From an uncultured Eubacteriales bacterium (lineage in GTDB: Bacteria; Bacillota_A; Clostridia; Christensenellales; Aristaeellaceae), in NCBI GenBank assembly GCA_944333375.1, contig CALVKX010000128.1:1-6102 (forward strand): a DNA stretch of 6,102 nucleotides, in the 5' to 3' direction. Positions 1 to 5,922 of this stretch are shown here, one piece after another (the stretch's first letter is position 1; each line of letters begins with the position of its first letter). A program made the position numbers and the translations under genes. The notes under the pieces were generated by a model. The model searched no databases, was not told the origin of the DNA, and worked only from the letters and a program-made list of their open reading frames with translations.

Positions 1-1
1 G

Positions 2-562
2 GGCGAGGTGCTGCTGGGCGGCGTGCCGCTGGATTCGCTCTCTCGCGCCACTTTGGCCGAAAACGTCGCGCTGGTGCCCCAGACGCCGTTTCTGACCGCG
101 GACACGGTTCGCCGCAACATCTGCTATGGCATGAAGCGCGAGGTTTCCCTCGAGGAGGTCCGGGAGGCCGCGCGCAGGGCCAACATCGCCGCCGACATCG
201 AAAAGCTCGACGGCGGCTATGATTTCGAGCTGGCCGAGGGCGGCACCAACCTCTCCGGCGGCCAGCGCCAGCGCATCGCCCTGGCCCGGGTCTTTCTCAA
301 AAAGCCGCGCATCCTGATCCTGGACGAAGCGACCTCCGCGCTGGACAACACCTCCGAAAAGCGCATCCAGGCCGAGATCGAAAAGCTCAAGGAGGAGTGC
401 GGCACCACGGTCATCTCCATCGCGCACCGCCTGTCCACCCTGCAAAACTGCGATGAGATCATCGTTATGGACAGGGGCCGCATCGTGCAGCGGGGCACCT
501 ACCGGGAGCTGGAAGGCACACCGGGCCTGTTTCGGGACATGGCGCTGGGGATTCGCAAATAA
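2..562 (+). CDS. ABC transporter ATP-binding/permease protein, C-terminal part (5' end outside window)
   Basis: This is the C-terminal 186 residues of an ABC-exporter nucleotide-binding domain, which hydrolyses ATP to drive a membrane transporter. The frame is open to the left edge, so the Walker A motif and any fused membrane domain lie upstream of the window. Counting from the first visible residue, the Q-loop is VPQ (25-27), followed by the signature motif LSGGQRQR (84-91). Walker B is ILILDE (104-109) with catalytic Glu109, the D-loop is SALD (112-115), and the switch His is in IAHRLST (His142). The LSGGQRQRIALAR block and the C-terminal wording (VMDRGRIVQRGTYREL) are typical of MsbA/ABCB-type exporters, in which the ATPase follows six membrane helices in one chain. 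The fusion is an inference, because that part is not visible. All visible catalytic motifs are intact. The substrate cannot be told. The gene ends 3 nt before a strong terminator and converges on the aconitase gene. Confidence 0.93.
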   Translation, partial: GEVLLGGVPLDSLSRATLAENVALVPQTPFLTADTVRRNICYGMKREVSLEEVREAARRANIAADIEKLDGGYDFELAEGGTNLSGGQRQRIALARVFLKKPRILILDEATSALDNTSEKRIQAEIEKLKEECGTTVISIAHRLSTLQNCDEIIVMDRGRIVQRGTYRELEGTPGLFRDMALGIRK

Positions 563-564
563 CT

Positions 565-603
565 GTGGCGCGGCGGGTAAAAACCCGCCGCGCCGCTTTT
601 TTT
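565..603 (+). terminator. Intrinsic terminator of the ABC transporter gene
   Basis: A 14-pair stem (565-578 with 583-596, one G-U pair, very GC-rich) closes an AAAA loop and is followed at once by seven T (597-603). It starts 3 nt after the TAA of the ABC gene, so it ends that transcript. The T-run overlaps the stop codon of the convergent aconitase gene (complement of 602-604). Read on the other strand the hairpin is followed by ACAGTTATTT, not a clean U-tract, so it should work well in the rightward direction only. Confidence 0.93.
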
Positions 604-2533
604 ACCGATTCTGTTGGGAAATCATGTTGATGAGGCCACCGGCGAGGATCATGCCGCGCTGGCGCTCGGTCAATTCCAGCTTCATCTGCGCCGTGAAGCC
701 CTGGGTTACGTTGGTCACGGGCACGCGGCTCTCGCCCTTTCGCACCCGCTCGGCCACGCCCTCCAGGGCGATCTCGTCCCCCTGCGAGAAGCGGTCGCAA
801 TCCGCCTCATCCACGAATTCCAGGGGCAAAATGCCGTTGTTGATGAGGTTGGCGCGGTGGATGCGGGCAAAGCTCTTGGCCAGCACGCCGCGCACCTTGA
901 GGTAGAGCGGCACCAGCGCCGCGTGCTCGCGGCTGGAGCCCTGCCCGTAGTTCTGACCCGCCAGCAGGAAGCCGCCGCCCTCCGCCTTCGCCCGCTCGGG
1001 GAAGGTGGGGTCCACGGGCGTGAGGCAGTGCTCGCTGAGCTTGGGGATGTTGCTGCGGAAGGGCAGGAGCGAGCTGTCGGAGGGCATGATGTGGTCGGTG
1101 GTGATGTTGTCCTCCATCTTGAGCAGCACCTTGCCCGAGAGGCTCTTAGCCAGCGCCTCCGCCTTGGGGAAGGGCTTGATGTTGGGGCCGCGGACGACCT
1201 CGACCGCCTCCGCCTCGTCCTCGGCGGCGGGCGGGATGATGAGGTTGTCGTTGTAGAGGAAGCTGTCCGGCATGACCACGTCCAGATCGGCGTCCACGCC
1301 GCGCGGGTCGGTCAGCACCCCGGTCAGGGCGGTGGCGGCGGCGGTCTCGCAGCTCACCAGATAGATGCCCGCGCTCTTGGTGCCGCTGCGGCCGAAGAAG
1401 TTGCGGTTGTTGGTGCGCACGCTCACGGCGTTGGTGCAGGGGCTCTGGCCCATGCCGATGCAAAAGCCGCACGCCGTCTCGCAGATGCGCGCGCCGGCCT
1501 CGATCATGTCATGCAGCGCGCCGTTGGCGCTGAGCATGCTGAGCACCTGCCGGCTCCCCGGCGCGATAACCAGCGACACGTCGGGGCTAACGGTCTTGCC
1601 TTTCAAAATGGCGGCTACGCGCATCATGTCCAGGTAGCTGGAGTTGGTGCACGAGCCGATGCACACCTGGTCCACATGAATGGGCCCGGCCTCGGCCACG
1701 GTCTTTACGTTGTCGGGCATATGCGGCAGCGCCACCATCGGCTCCAGCGCCGAGAGGTCGATCTCCACCGCCTCGTCATACGTGGCGTCCGGGTCCGGGG
1801 CCAGGGGCACGAAATCCGCCTCGCGGCCCTGCGCCTTCAAAAAGGCGCGCGTCACCTCGTCCGAGGGAAAGACCGAGGTCGTCGCGCCCAGCTCCGCGCC
1901 CATGTTGGCGATGGTCGCGCGCTCGGGGATGGACAGCGTCTCCACGCCCGGTCCCGTGTACTCCATCACCTTGCCCACGCCGCCCTTGACGGTGAGGCGG
2001 CGCAGCAGCTCCAAAATCACGTCCTTGGCGGCCACGCCGCGGCTGAGGCGGCCCGTGAGGCGGACGCTGACCACGCTGGGGCAGCTGAGATAATACGCGC
2101 CGCCGCCCATGGCCACCGCCACATCCAGCCCGCCCGCGCCGATGGCGATCATGCCCAGCGCGCCGCCGGTGGGGGTATGGCTGTCGCTGCCCAGCAGCGT
2201 CTTGCCGGGCTTGCCGATGCGCTCCAGCTGCACCTGGTGGCAGATGCCGTTGCCGGGCTTGCTCAGATAGATGCCGTGCTTGCGGGCGACGCTTGCGATA
2301 TAGCGGTGGTCGTCCGCGTTTTCAAAGCCGGTCTGGAGGGTGTTGTGGTCGATGTAGGCCATGCTGCGCTCGGTCTTGACGCGCTTGACATCCATGGCCT
2401 CAAACTGCAAATAGGCCATGGTGCCGGTGGAGTCCTGCGTGAGCGTCTGGTCGATGCGGATGGCGATCTCGCTGCCCGGCCTGAGCTCGCCCGATACCAA
2501 ATGGGCGGAAAGAATCTTCTTCGTTACGTTCAT
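602..2533 (-). CDS. Aconitate hydratase (aconitase), compact Aquifex/clostridial-type
   Basis: The enzyme interconverts citrate and isocitrate via cis-aconitate in the cytosol, using a [4Fe-4S] cluster. The catalytic three-domain part spans about residues 1-430. It includes SDSHTPTGGALG (116-127) and three expected cluster ligands: Cys295 in GSCTNSS, and Cys355 and Cys358 in TACGFCIG. The swivel domain (about 465-643) carries NITTDHIMPS (476-485) and the active-site loop NYGQGSSREHAAL (528-540), where Ser533/Ser534 and Arg535 match substrate-binding residues of mitochondrial aconitase. At 643 aa it is much shorter than AcnA/IRP1 (about 890 aa). It fits the roughly 640-660 aa family named aconitate hydratase, Aquifex type. 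Fusion of both domains argues against 3-isopropylmalate dehydratase, which is usually two subunits; homoaconitase is a less likely alternative. The ATG at 2533-2531 has GGAGGA (complement of 2542-2547) 8 nt upstream. The gene is transcribed alone leftward within the window. No defect is seen. Confidence 0.95.
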   Translation of the reverse strand: MNVTKKILSAHLVSGELRPGSEIAIRIDQTLTQDSTGTMAYLQFEAMDVKRVKTERSMAYIDHNTLQTGFENADDHRYIASVARKHGIYLSKPGNGICHQVQLERIGKPGKTLLGSDSHTPTGGALGMIAIGAGGLDVAVAMGGGAYYLSCPSVVSVRLTGRLSRGVAAKDVILELLRRLTVKGGVGKVMEYTGPGVETLSIPERATIANMGAELGATTSVFPSDEVTRAFLKAQGREADFVPLAPDPDATYDEAVEIDLSALEPMVALPHMPDNVKTVAEAGPIHVDQVCIGSCTNSSYLDMMRVAAILKGKTVSPDVSLVIAPGSRQVLSMLSANGALHDMIEAGARICETACGFCIGMGQSPCTNAVSVRTNNRNFFGRSGTKSAGIYLVSCETAAATALTGVLTDPRGVDADLDVVMPDSFLYNDNLIIPPAAEDEAEAVEVVRGPNIKPFPKAEALAKSLSGKVLLKMEDNITTDHIMPSDSSLLPFRSNIPKLSEHCLTPVDPTFPERAKAEGGGFLLAGQNYGQGSSREHAALVPLYLKVRGVLAKSFARIHRANLINNGILPLEFVDEADCDRFSQGDEIALEGVAERVRKGESRVPVTNVTQGFTAQMKLELTERQRGMILAGGLINMISQQNR

Positions 2534-2598
2534 GCCTTTGGTCCTCCGTGCTTCTTCCCTGTGTTCACGGCCCGCCTCCGACGGGACGCACTGTGTTT

Positions 2599-2627
2599 AG
2601 TATAAGGACTCGCCCGCCCGGTTGCAA
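2599..2627 (-). promoter_or_regulatory. Sigma-A-type promoter of the aconitase gene
   Basis: Reading the minus strand, a -35 box TTGCAA (complement of 2622-2627; 4 of 6 to consensus) is followed by a 17-nt spacer. The -10 box is TATACT (complement of 2599-2604; 5 of 6). The predicted start near 2592 gives a leader of about 60 nt before the ATG at 2533, with the GGAGGA ribosome site near its end. The spacing is ideal and the location is right. A regulator-like palindrome overlaps the -35 and is listed separately. Confidence 0.7.
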
Positions 2628-2641
2628 TGCGCGCATGTCAA
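2622..2641. promoter_or_regulatory. 20-bp imperfect palindrome over the aconitase -35: candidate operator
   Basis: The half-sites are TTGCAATGCG and, on the opposite strand, TTGACATGCG. They agree at 8 of 10 positions around a perfect 10-bp core, ATGCGCGCAT (2627-2636). The left half contains the whole -35 box of the aconitase promoter, so a dimeric protein bound here would compete with RNA polymerase. It does not resemble the known CcpC target on Bacillus citB (ATAA-N7-TTAT type), so the regulator is unknown. It could be chance in GC-rich DNA, although the TTG..CAA outer arms are not explained by base composition. Confidence 0.4.
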
Positions 2642-2712
2642 AAGTGCAGGAATTGTACAGCGTCGGGCAACCGAGAATTTCCATCCCGGCTTTTTCTTCC
2701 CGTCATCCCGCG

Positions 2713-2744
2713 TTCACCCGTCCTACACAAAGAGCGGCTATACT
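2713..2744 (+). promoter_or_regulatory. Candidate promoter of the VTC-DUF4956-beta-helix operon
   Basis: A good -10 box, TATACT (2739-2744), lies 76 nt before the first gene of the operon. The only -35-like hexamer nearby is TTCACC (2713-2718, 4 of 6), and its 20-nt spacer is longer than optimal. There is no extended -10 TG. If real, the promoter is weak or activator-dependent. Transcription would start near 2751 and include the orphan ribosome site and mini-ORF described separately. Confidence 0.35.
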
Positions 2745-2761
2745 TTGCCCCGTACCCCCGC

Positions 2762-2789
2762 AAGGAGGGCGGCGGACCTGGGGCCGCCG
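2762..2789 (+). promoter_or_regulatory. Orphan Shine-Dalgarno followed by a small hairpin in the operon leader
   Basis: AAGGAGG (2762-2768) is as strong a ribosome site as any in the window, yet no ATG, GTG or TTG lies at normal distance. Directly behind it a 6-pair all-GC hairpin (2770-2775 with 2784-2789, 8-nt loop) can fold. When folded it leaves about 5 nt between the site and the ATG at 2794. The site may therefore serve the mini-ORF by hairpin bridging. It could also be non-functional. Confidence 0.3.
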
Positions 2790-2793
2790 TTCA

Positions 2794-2820
2794 ATGGCAA
2801 GGTCGAAGGGAGCTGATTGA
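2794..2820 (+). CDS. Possible 8-residue leader peptide (MARSKGAD), abutting the VTC gene
   Basis: The ATG at 2794 opens eight codons, giving MARSKGAD, and a TGA at 2818-2820. That TGA is immediately followed, in the same frame, by the ATG of the VTC-domain gene. Ribosomes ending here would be placed exactly at the next start, so translational coupling is conceivable. Support is limited to the geometry and the bridged upstream ribosome site. The peptide is too short for compositional tests, and the VTC gene has its own AAGGGAG site (2806-2812) inside this mini-ORF. It may well be fortuitous. Confidence 0.2.
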   Translation: MARSKGAD

Positions 2821-3585
2821 ATGGGAAACGTGACGTATGTGTTTGAGCGCGTGGAGCGCAAATTCCTGCTGACGCCCCGGCAGTACGACGGCCTGATGCG
2901 CGTGCTGATCGAATATATGGAGATGGACCGCTACGGCGAGAGCACCATCCTCAGCCTCTACCTGGACACCGCCGACAGCCTGCTCATCCGTCGCAGCCTG
3001 GAAAAACCTGTCTACAAGGAAAAGCTGCGCCTGCGCAGCTACGGCGTGCCCGGAGAGGAGGACGACGTGTTCCTGGAGATCAAGAAAAAGGTGAGCGGCG
3101 TCGTCTACAAGCGCCGGGTGCGCATGTCCCTGGCGCATGCGATGGAATGTCTGGCGCGTGGCGCCGTGGACAAAGCGGACGGTCAGATCGGCCGGGAGAT
3201 CGCCTACATGCTCAGCCGCTACCGCCTCCATCCCGCCGTCGTGCTGGCCTATGACCGCACCGCCTACGCAGAGATGGAGCCGAGCCCCGACAGGCTGCGC
3301 ATCACCATTGACCGCAACATCCGCAGCCGCCGCACGGACCTTGACCTGCGTCTGGGCGCGGAGGGCGAGCCGCTGCTTTCGCCCGGGATGCGGCTGATGG
3401 AGGTCAAGACCGCGCGGGCCATCCCCATGTGGCTGTGCGCGGCGCTGGATCAATACGGCATCCGTCAGACGTCGTTTTCCAAATATGGCCGCGTCTACGA
3501 GCGGAGCTTGTGCGCGGGGCAAACACGCGCCGTGCGTCCTGCCGCGGCGAAGGGAGGAATCGCGGATGCTGTCTGCCATGTTTGA
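2821..3585 (+). CDS. VTC-domain protein (polyphosphate polymerase-like, triphosphate-tunnel fold)
   Basis: A 254-aa soluble protein with no signal peptide or membrane helix, matching the VTC domain, the catalytic domain of yeast Vtc4, which makes polyphosphate from ATP. Alternating charged strands of the tunnel fold are visible. They are the N-terminal ERVERKF (9-15), SLYLDT (45-50), EKLRLRSYG (67-75, Arg70/Arg72), FLEIKKK (84-90), YKRRVR (96-101), YDRTAY (144-149), LRITIDRNIRSR (159-170), LMEVKTA (192-198, Glu194 and Lys196) and SFSKYGR (218-224, Ser220/Lys221). These correspond well to the basic and acidic tunnel residues of Vtc4; the one-to-one assignment is from memory of the family. The start is forced, because an in-frame TGA sits directly before the ATG, and AAGGGAG (2806-2812) is 8 nt upstream. 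The last 20 nt overlap the DUF4956 gene. Polyphosphate synthesis is the likely role, but hydrolysis or binding of another triphosphate is possible. There is no SPX domain, unlike the yeast protein. Confidence 0.88.
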   Translation: MGNVTYVFERVERKFLLTPRQYDGLMRVLIEYMEMDRYGESTILSLYLDTADSLLIRRSLEKPVYKEKLRLRSYGVPGEEDDVFLEIKKKVSGVVYKRRVRMSLAHAMECLARGAVDKADGQIGREIAYMLSRYRLHPAVVLAYDRTAYAEMEPSPDRLRITIDRNIRSRRTDLDLRLGAEGEPLLSPGMRLMEVKTARAIPMWLCAALDQYGIRQTSFSKYGRVYERSLCAGQTRAVRPAAAKGGIADAVCHV

Positions 3586-4228
3586 TGTAAGCCAGGGACT
3601 GGACCTGGGCGAGGTGCTGGTTTTGATGCTCGCGGCCGCTGCCTGCGGGCTGCTCATCGCCGCGACCGCCGTGCTCACCGGCCAGTGCAGCATCGGCTTT
3701 GCCGCCTCGCTGGTCACGCTGCCCGTGGTCGTACAGGCCGTCATCCTCATGGTCAACGGCAACGTCGGCACGGGTGTGGCCGTGCTGGGCGCGTTCAGCC
3801 TGGTGCGCTTCCGCTCCGCGCCCGGCTCCTCGCGCAACATCACCCTGATCTTTCTGGCCATGGGCGCCGGTCTGGCCACCAGCATGGCCTATACGGGCTA
3901 TGCTTTCGTCCTCACGGGCGTGGTCTGCGCCCTGCTTCTGGCGCTGCATTTTCTCCATCCCTTCTCCCAGCCTCTGCTGCTTCGGGTGACCATTCCCGAG
4001 GATCTGGACTACACCGGCGTGTTTGACGACCTGTTCGCCGCCCACACGCGCCGCTGGCGTCTGGAGGGGGTCAAGACCACCGGTATGGGCAGCCTGTTTG
4101 AGCTGCGATACACCGTCGTTCTGAAGGACCCGCGTCAGGAAAAGGCCTTTCTGGACGAGCTGCGGTGCAGAAACGGCAACCTGACCCTCTCCCTCACCCG
4201 AAACGCTCCCGTTCACGAGGAGCTATAA
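3566..4228 (+). CDS. DUF4956 domain integral membrane protein
   Basis: A 220-aa protein with a hydrophobic N-terminal two-thirds. Likely membrane segments lie at about 16-37, 44-64, 67-80, 91-110 and 112-131. The segment around GAFSLVRFRSAPGSSRNI (75-92) is the conserved, charged signature of DUF4956 proteins. Residues 138-220 are soluble, with a ferredoxin-like alternation (LLLRVTIPED, then FELRYTVVLKDPRQEKAFLDEL), and probably face the cytosol. I chose the ATG at 3566 because GGGAGGA (3552-3558) sits 7 nt upstream. A second ATG at 3578 is less well spaced, and the open frame upstream runs inside the VTC gene. The 20-nt overlap with the VTC gene implies translational coupling. DUF4956 genes are often found beside VTC-domain genes in Firmicutes, so a physical partnership at the membrane is likely. 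Its activity is unknown; a role like the membrane part of the yeast VTC complex, moving polyphosphate, is conjecture. Confidence 0.87.
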   Translation: MLSAMFDVSQGLDLGEVLVLMLAAAACGLLIAATAVLTGQCSIGFAASLVTLPVVVQAVILMVNGNVGTGVAVLGAFSLVRFRSAPGSSRNITLIFLAMGAGLATSMAYTGYAFVLTGVVCALLLALHFLHPFSQPLLLRVTIPEDLDYTGVFDDLFAAHTRRWRLEGVKTTGMGSLFELRYTVVLKDPRQEKAFLDELRCRNGNLTLSLTRNAPVHEEL

Positions 4229-4243
4229 CGCAAGGAGGTTCCC

Positions 4244-5887
4244 ATGAGAAAGACGTTTCTTTTCCTGTGTGCGCTTGTTCTCTGCCTTGCGGCGCGTCCC
4301 GCCCTGAGCGCTGAGGAAAGCGACCTGTTCAGCGATAAAGACCTGACGCTGGCCGATCCGGCTCAGGCCGTTGACATCGCCCTGACCGAAGGCGGCGTGG
4401 ACATTACCCAGCCCGGTGTCTACCGCCTGAGCGGTCAGGTAGCGGACGGCAGCATCCGCGTGTCTCCGGCCACGGAGGGCGACGTGTGGCTCCTGCTGGA
4501 CGGCGTGAGCGTGCACAACGAGGACGGCGCGGCTCTGACCTCCGATGGCTGCGACAAGCTCATCCTCACCCTGGCGGAGGGCAGCGTCAACACGCTCACC
4601 CAGGGCCCAGCCACGCCCACGGAGGAGGACAACGACGCGGCCATCTATGTGCGCGATGACCTGACCATCAACGGCACCGGCGCGCTTACCATTGAAAGCG
4701 CCTACCTGGACGGCATCAACTGCCGCGATTCGCTGTGCATCGTGAGCGGGGAGCTCACCGTCTCCGCCGTGGACGACGGGCTTGTGGGCAAGGACGAGGT
4801 CACCATCGGCGGCGGGACCATCGCCATTGACGCCCAGACCGGCGACGGCATCAAGGCCACCAACGCCGAGGACGCGGACCGCGGCTTTGTGACCATCGCG
4901 GGCGGCACGCTGAGCATCACCACCGGCGAGGGCAGCGCCTCCGTCAGCCAGACGGCGTCCGACGGCTGGGGCGGCTGGCAGCAGGCTGAGGAGGAGGACA
5001 CGCCCAGCCAGAAGGGCGTGAAGGCCGAAACCACGCTGACCATCTCCGGCGGTACCCTCTCCATCGACAGCGTGGATGACGCGCTGCACGCGGTGGACGT
5101 GGCGATCTCGGGCGGCGAGATGACCCTTTCCACCGGCGACGACGGCGTGCACGCCGACAACACGCTCACCGTCTCCGGCGGCGCCATCACCGTGACCCGC
5201 TCCTACGAGGGGCTGGAGGCTTCCGATATGACCCTTTCCGGCGGCGAGATCGACGTAACCGCAAGCGATGACGGTATCAACGGCGCAGGCGGGGACGACG
5301 CCGCCGAAACGGAGGGGATGTCGGGCCGCTTTGGCCGCGATCGCTTCACCTCCTCCACGGGCACCGTGCGCATCACCGGCGGCCTGATCCGCGTCACCGC
5401 ATCCGGCGACGGCGTGGATGTCAACGGCGACCTGGAGATGAGCGGTGGCGAGCTCTACGTCAACGGCCCCCAGAGCGGCGGCGACGGCGCGCTGGACTAC
5501 GACGGCTCCTTTGCCCTGACCGGGGGCACGGTGGTGGCCGTCGGCTCGGCGGGCATGGCCCAGGGCGTGAGCGATCCCTCCGTTCCCGGCGCGGTGCTCA
5601 ACGTCTCCGCCTCCGGCACGCTGGAGGTGCTCGACAGCGCGGGAAACACGCTGGTCCACTTTGAGGCGCTGCGCGACTACAGCCACGTGGTCGTCTATTC
5701 CGACCGCTTCACCGCCGGGGAGAGTTACACGCTCAGCCTTGGCGGCGAGACGCAGACGGTGGAGATGACCACCGATTCCACGGGGGGCGGCGGGTTCGGC
5801 GGCGGCTTTGGCGGCGGACGAGGCGGACGCGCACCCTCGGAGGCGCCGGACACGTCCCCCCGCGACTTTCCCGGGGGCGGGCGCTGA
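4244..5887 (+). CDS. Secreted beta-helix carbohydrate-binding domain protein (Cthe_2159-like)
   Basis: A 547-aa exported protein. The signal peptide is MRKT, then a hydrophobic stretch (about 5-17), with likely cleavage after ALSA (20-23). There is no lipobox Cys, so it is not a lipoprotein. Residues 150-430 repeat a pattern of about 22 residues, with acidic-Gly turns such as LDGI, DDGL, GDGI, DDAL, DDGV, YEGL, DDGI and GDGV, followed by strands like LTISGGTLSI. This is one turn each of a right-handed beta-helix. Insertions break it near 204-257 (Trp-rich) and 346-372. A beta-rich closing domain (455-505) precedes a Gly-rich tail (513-547). Clostridium thermocellum Cthe_2159, the family prototype, is a pectate-lyase-like beta-helix that binds Ca2+, cellulose and polygalacturonate. 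The Asp-Gly turns may be metal sites. The ATG has AAGGAGG (4232-4238) 5 nt upstream and lies 15 nt after DUF4956, so it is the third operon gene. No LPXTG or other anchor is visible. Binding is more likely than catalysis. Confidence 0.87.
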   Translation: MRKTFLFLCALVLCLAARPALSAEESDLFSDKDLTLADPAQAVDIALTEGGVDITQPGVYRLSGQVADGSIRVSPATEGDVWLLLDGVSVHNEDGAALTSDGCDKLILTLAEGSVNTLTQGPATPTEEDNDAAIYVRDDLTINGTGALTIESAYLDGINCRDSLCIVSGELTVSAVDDGLVGKDEVTIGGGTIAIDAQTGDGIKATNAEDADRGFVTIAGGTLSITTGEGSASVSQTASDGWGGWQQAEEEDTPSQKGVKAETTLTISGGTLSIDSVDDALHAVDVAISGGEMTLSTGDDGVHADNTLTVSGGAITVTRSYEGLEASDMTLSGGEIDVTASDDGINGAGGDDAAETEGMSGRFGRDRFTSSTGTVRITGGLIRVTASGDGVDVNGDLEMSGGELYVNGPQSGGDGALDYDGSFALTGGTVVAVGSAGMAQGVSDPSVPGAVLNVSASGTLEVLDSAGNTLVHFEALRDYSHVVVYSDRFTAGESYTLSLGGETQTVEMTTDSTGGGGFGGGFGGGRGGRAPSEAPDTSPRDFPGGGR

Positions 5888-5902
5888 GTCCCCCTTTTCA
5901 TC

Positions 5903-5922
5903 CGGCGGCCAGACGGCCGCCG
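5903..5922 (+). terminator. GC-rich hairpin after the operon; possible weak terminator
   Basis: A perfect 8-pair stem (5903-5910 with 5915-5922, CGGCGGCC and its complement) closes an AGAC loop 15 nt after the TGA of the beta-helix gene. The tail is TTCAGCTT rather than a T-run, so termination would be inefficient. It may instead be the first unit of the hairpin array that continues to 6066. No better terminator is seen before the window ends. Confidence 0.3.

Noticed and set aside
614..2605. Long open frame on the + strand (663 codons) covering the whole aconitase gene
   Set aside because: It is antisense to a gene with intact catalytic motifs. Its translation is Ala/Gly/His/Arg-rich low-complexity protein, as expected from GC-rich codons read backwards, and no family is recognisable.
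2636..2641. Perfect TTGACA on the minus strand
   Set aside because: No -10 box lies 16-18 nt downstream, and the distance to TATACT is 31 nt. The hexamer is better explained as one arm of the palindrome over the aconitase -35.
2662..2697. Possible terminator hairpin (2662-2667 with 2685-2690, then TTTTTCTT) between the divergent promoters
   Set aside because: The stem is only 6 pairs with one G-U and a 17-nt loop, and it lies on neither predicted transcript. It could block read-through into the operon, but the evidence is too thin to list.
2791..4216. Open frames on the - strand under the VTC and DUF4956 genes
   Set aside because: They are antisense shadows. Their compositions are rich in Ala, Gln, His and Arg without motifs, and they overlap two well-supported genes.
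4223..5686. 487-codon open frame on the - strand under the beta-helix gene
   Set aside because: It mirrors the repetitive Gly/Asp codons of the real gene and has no recognisable domain. The sense gene has a signal peptide, a strong ribosome site and operon context.
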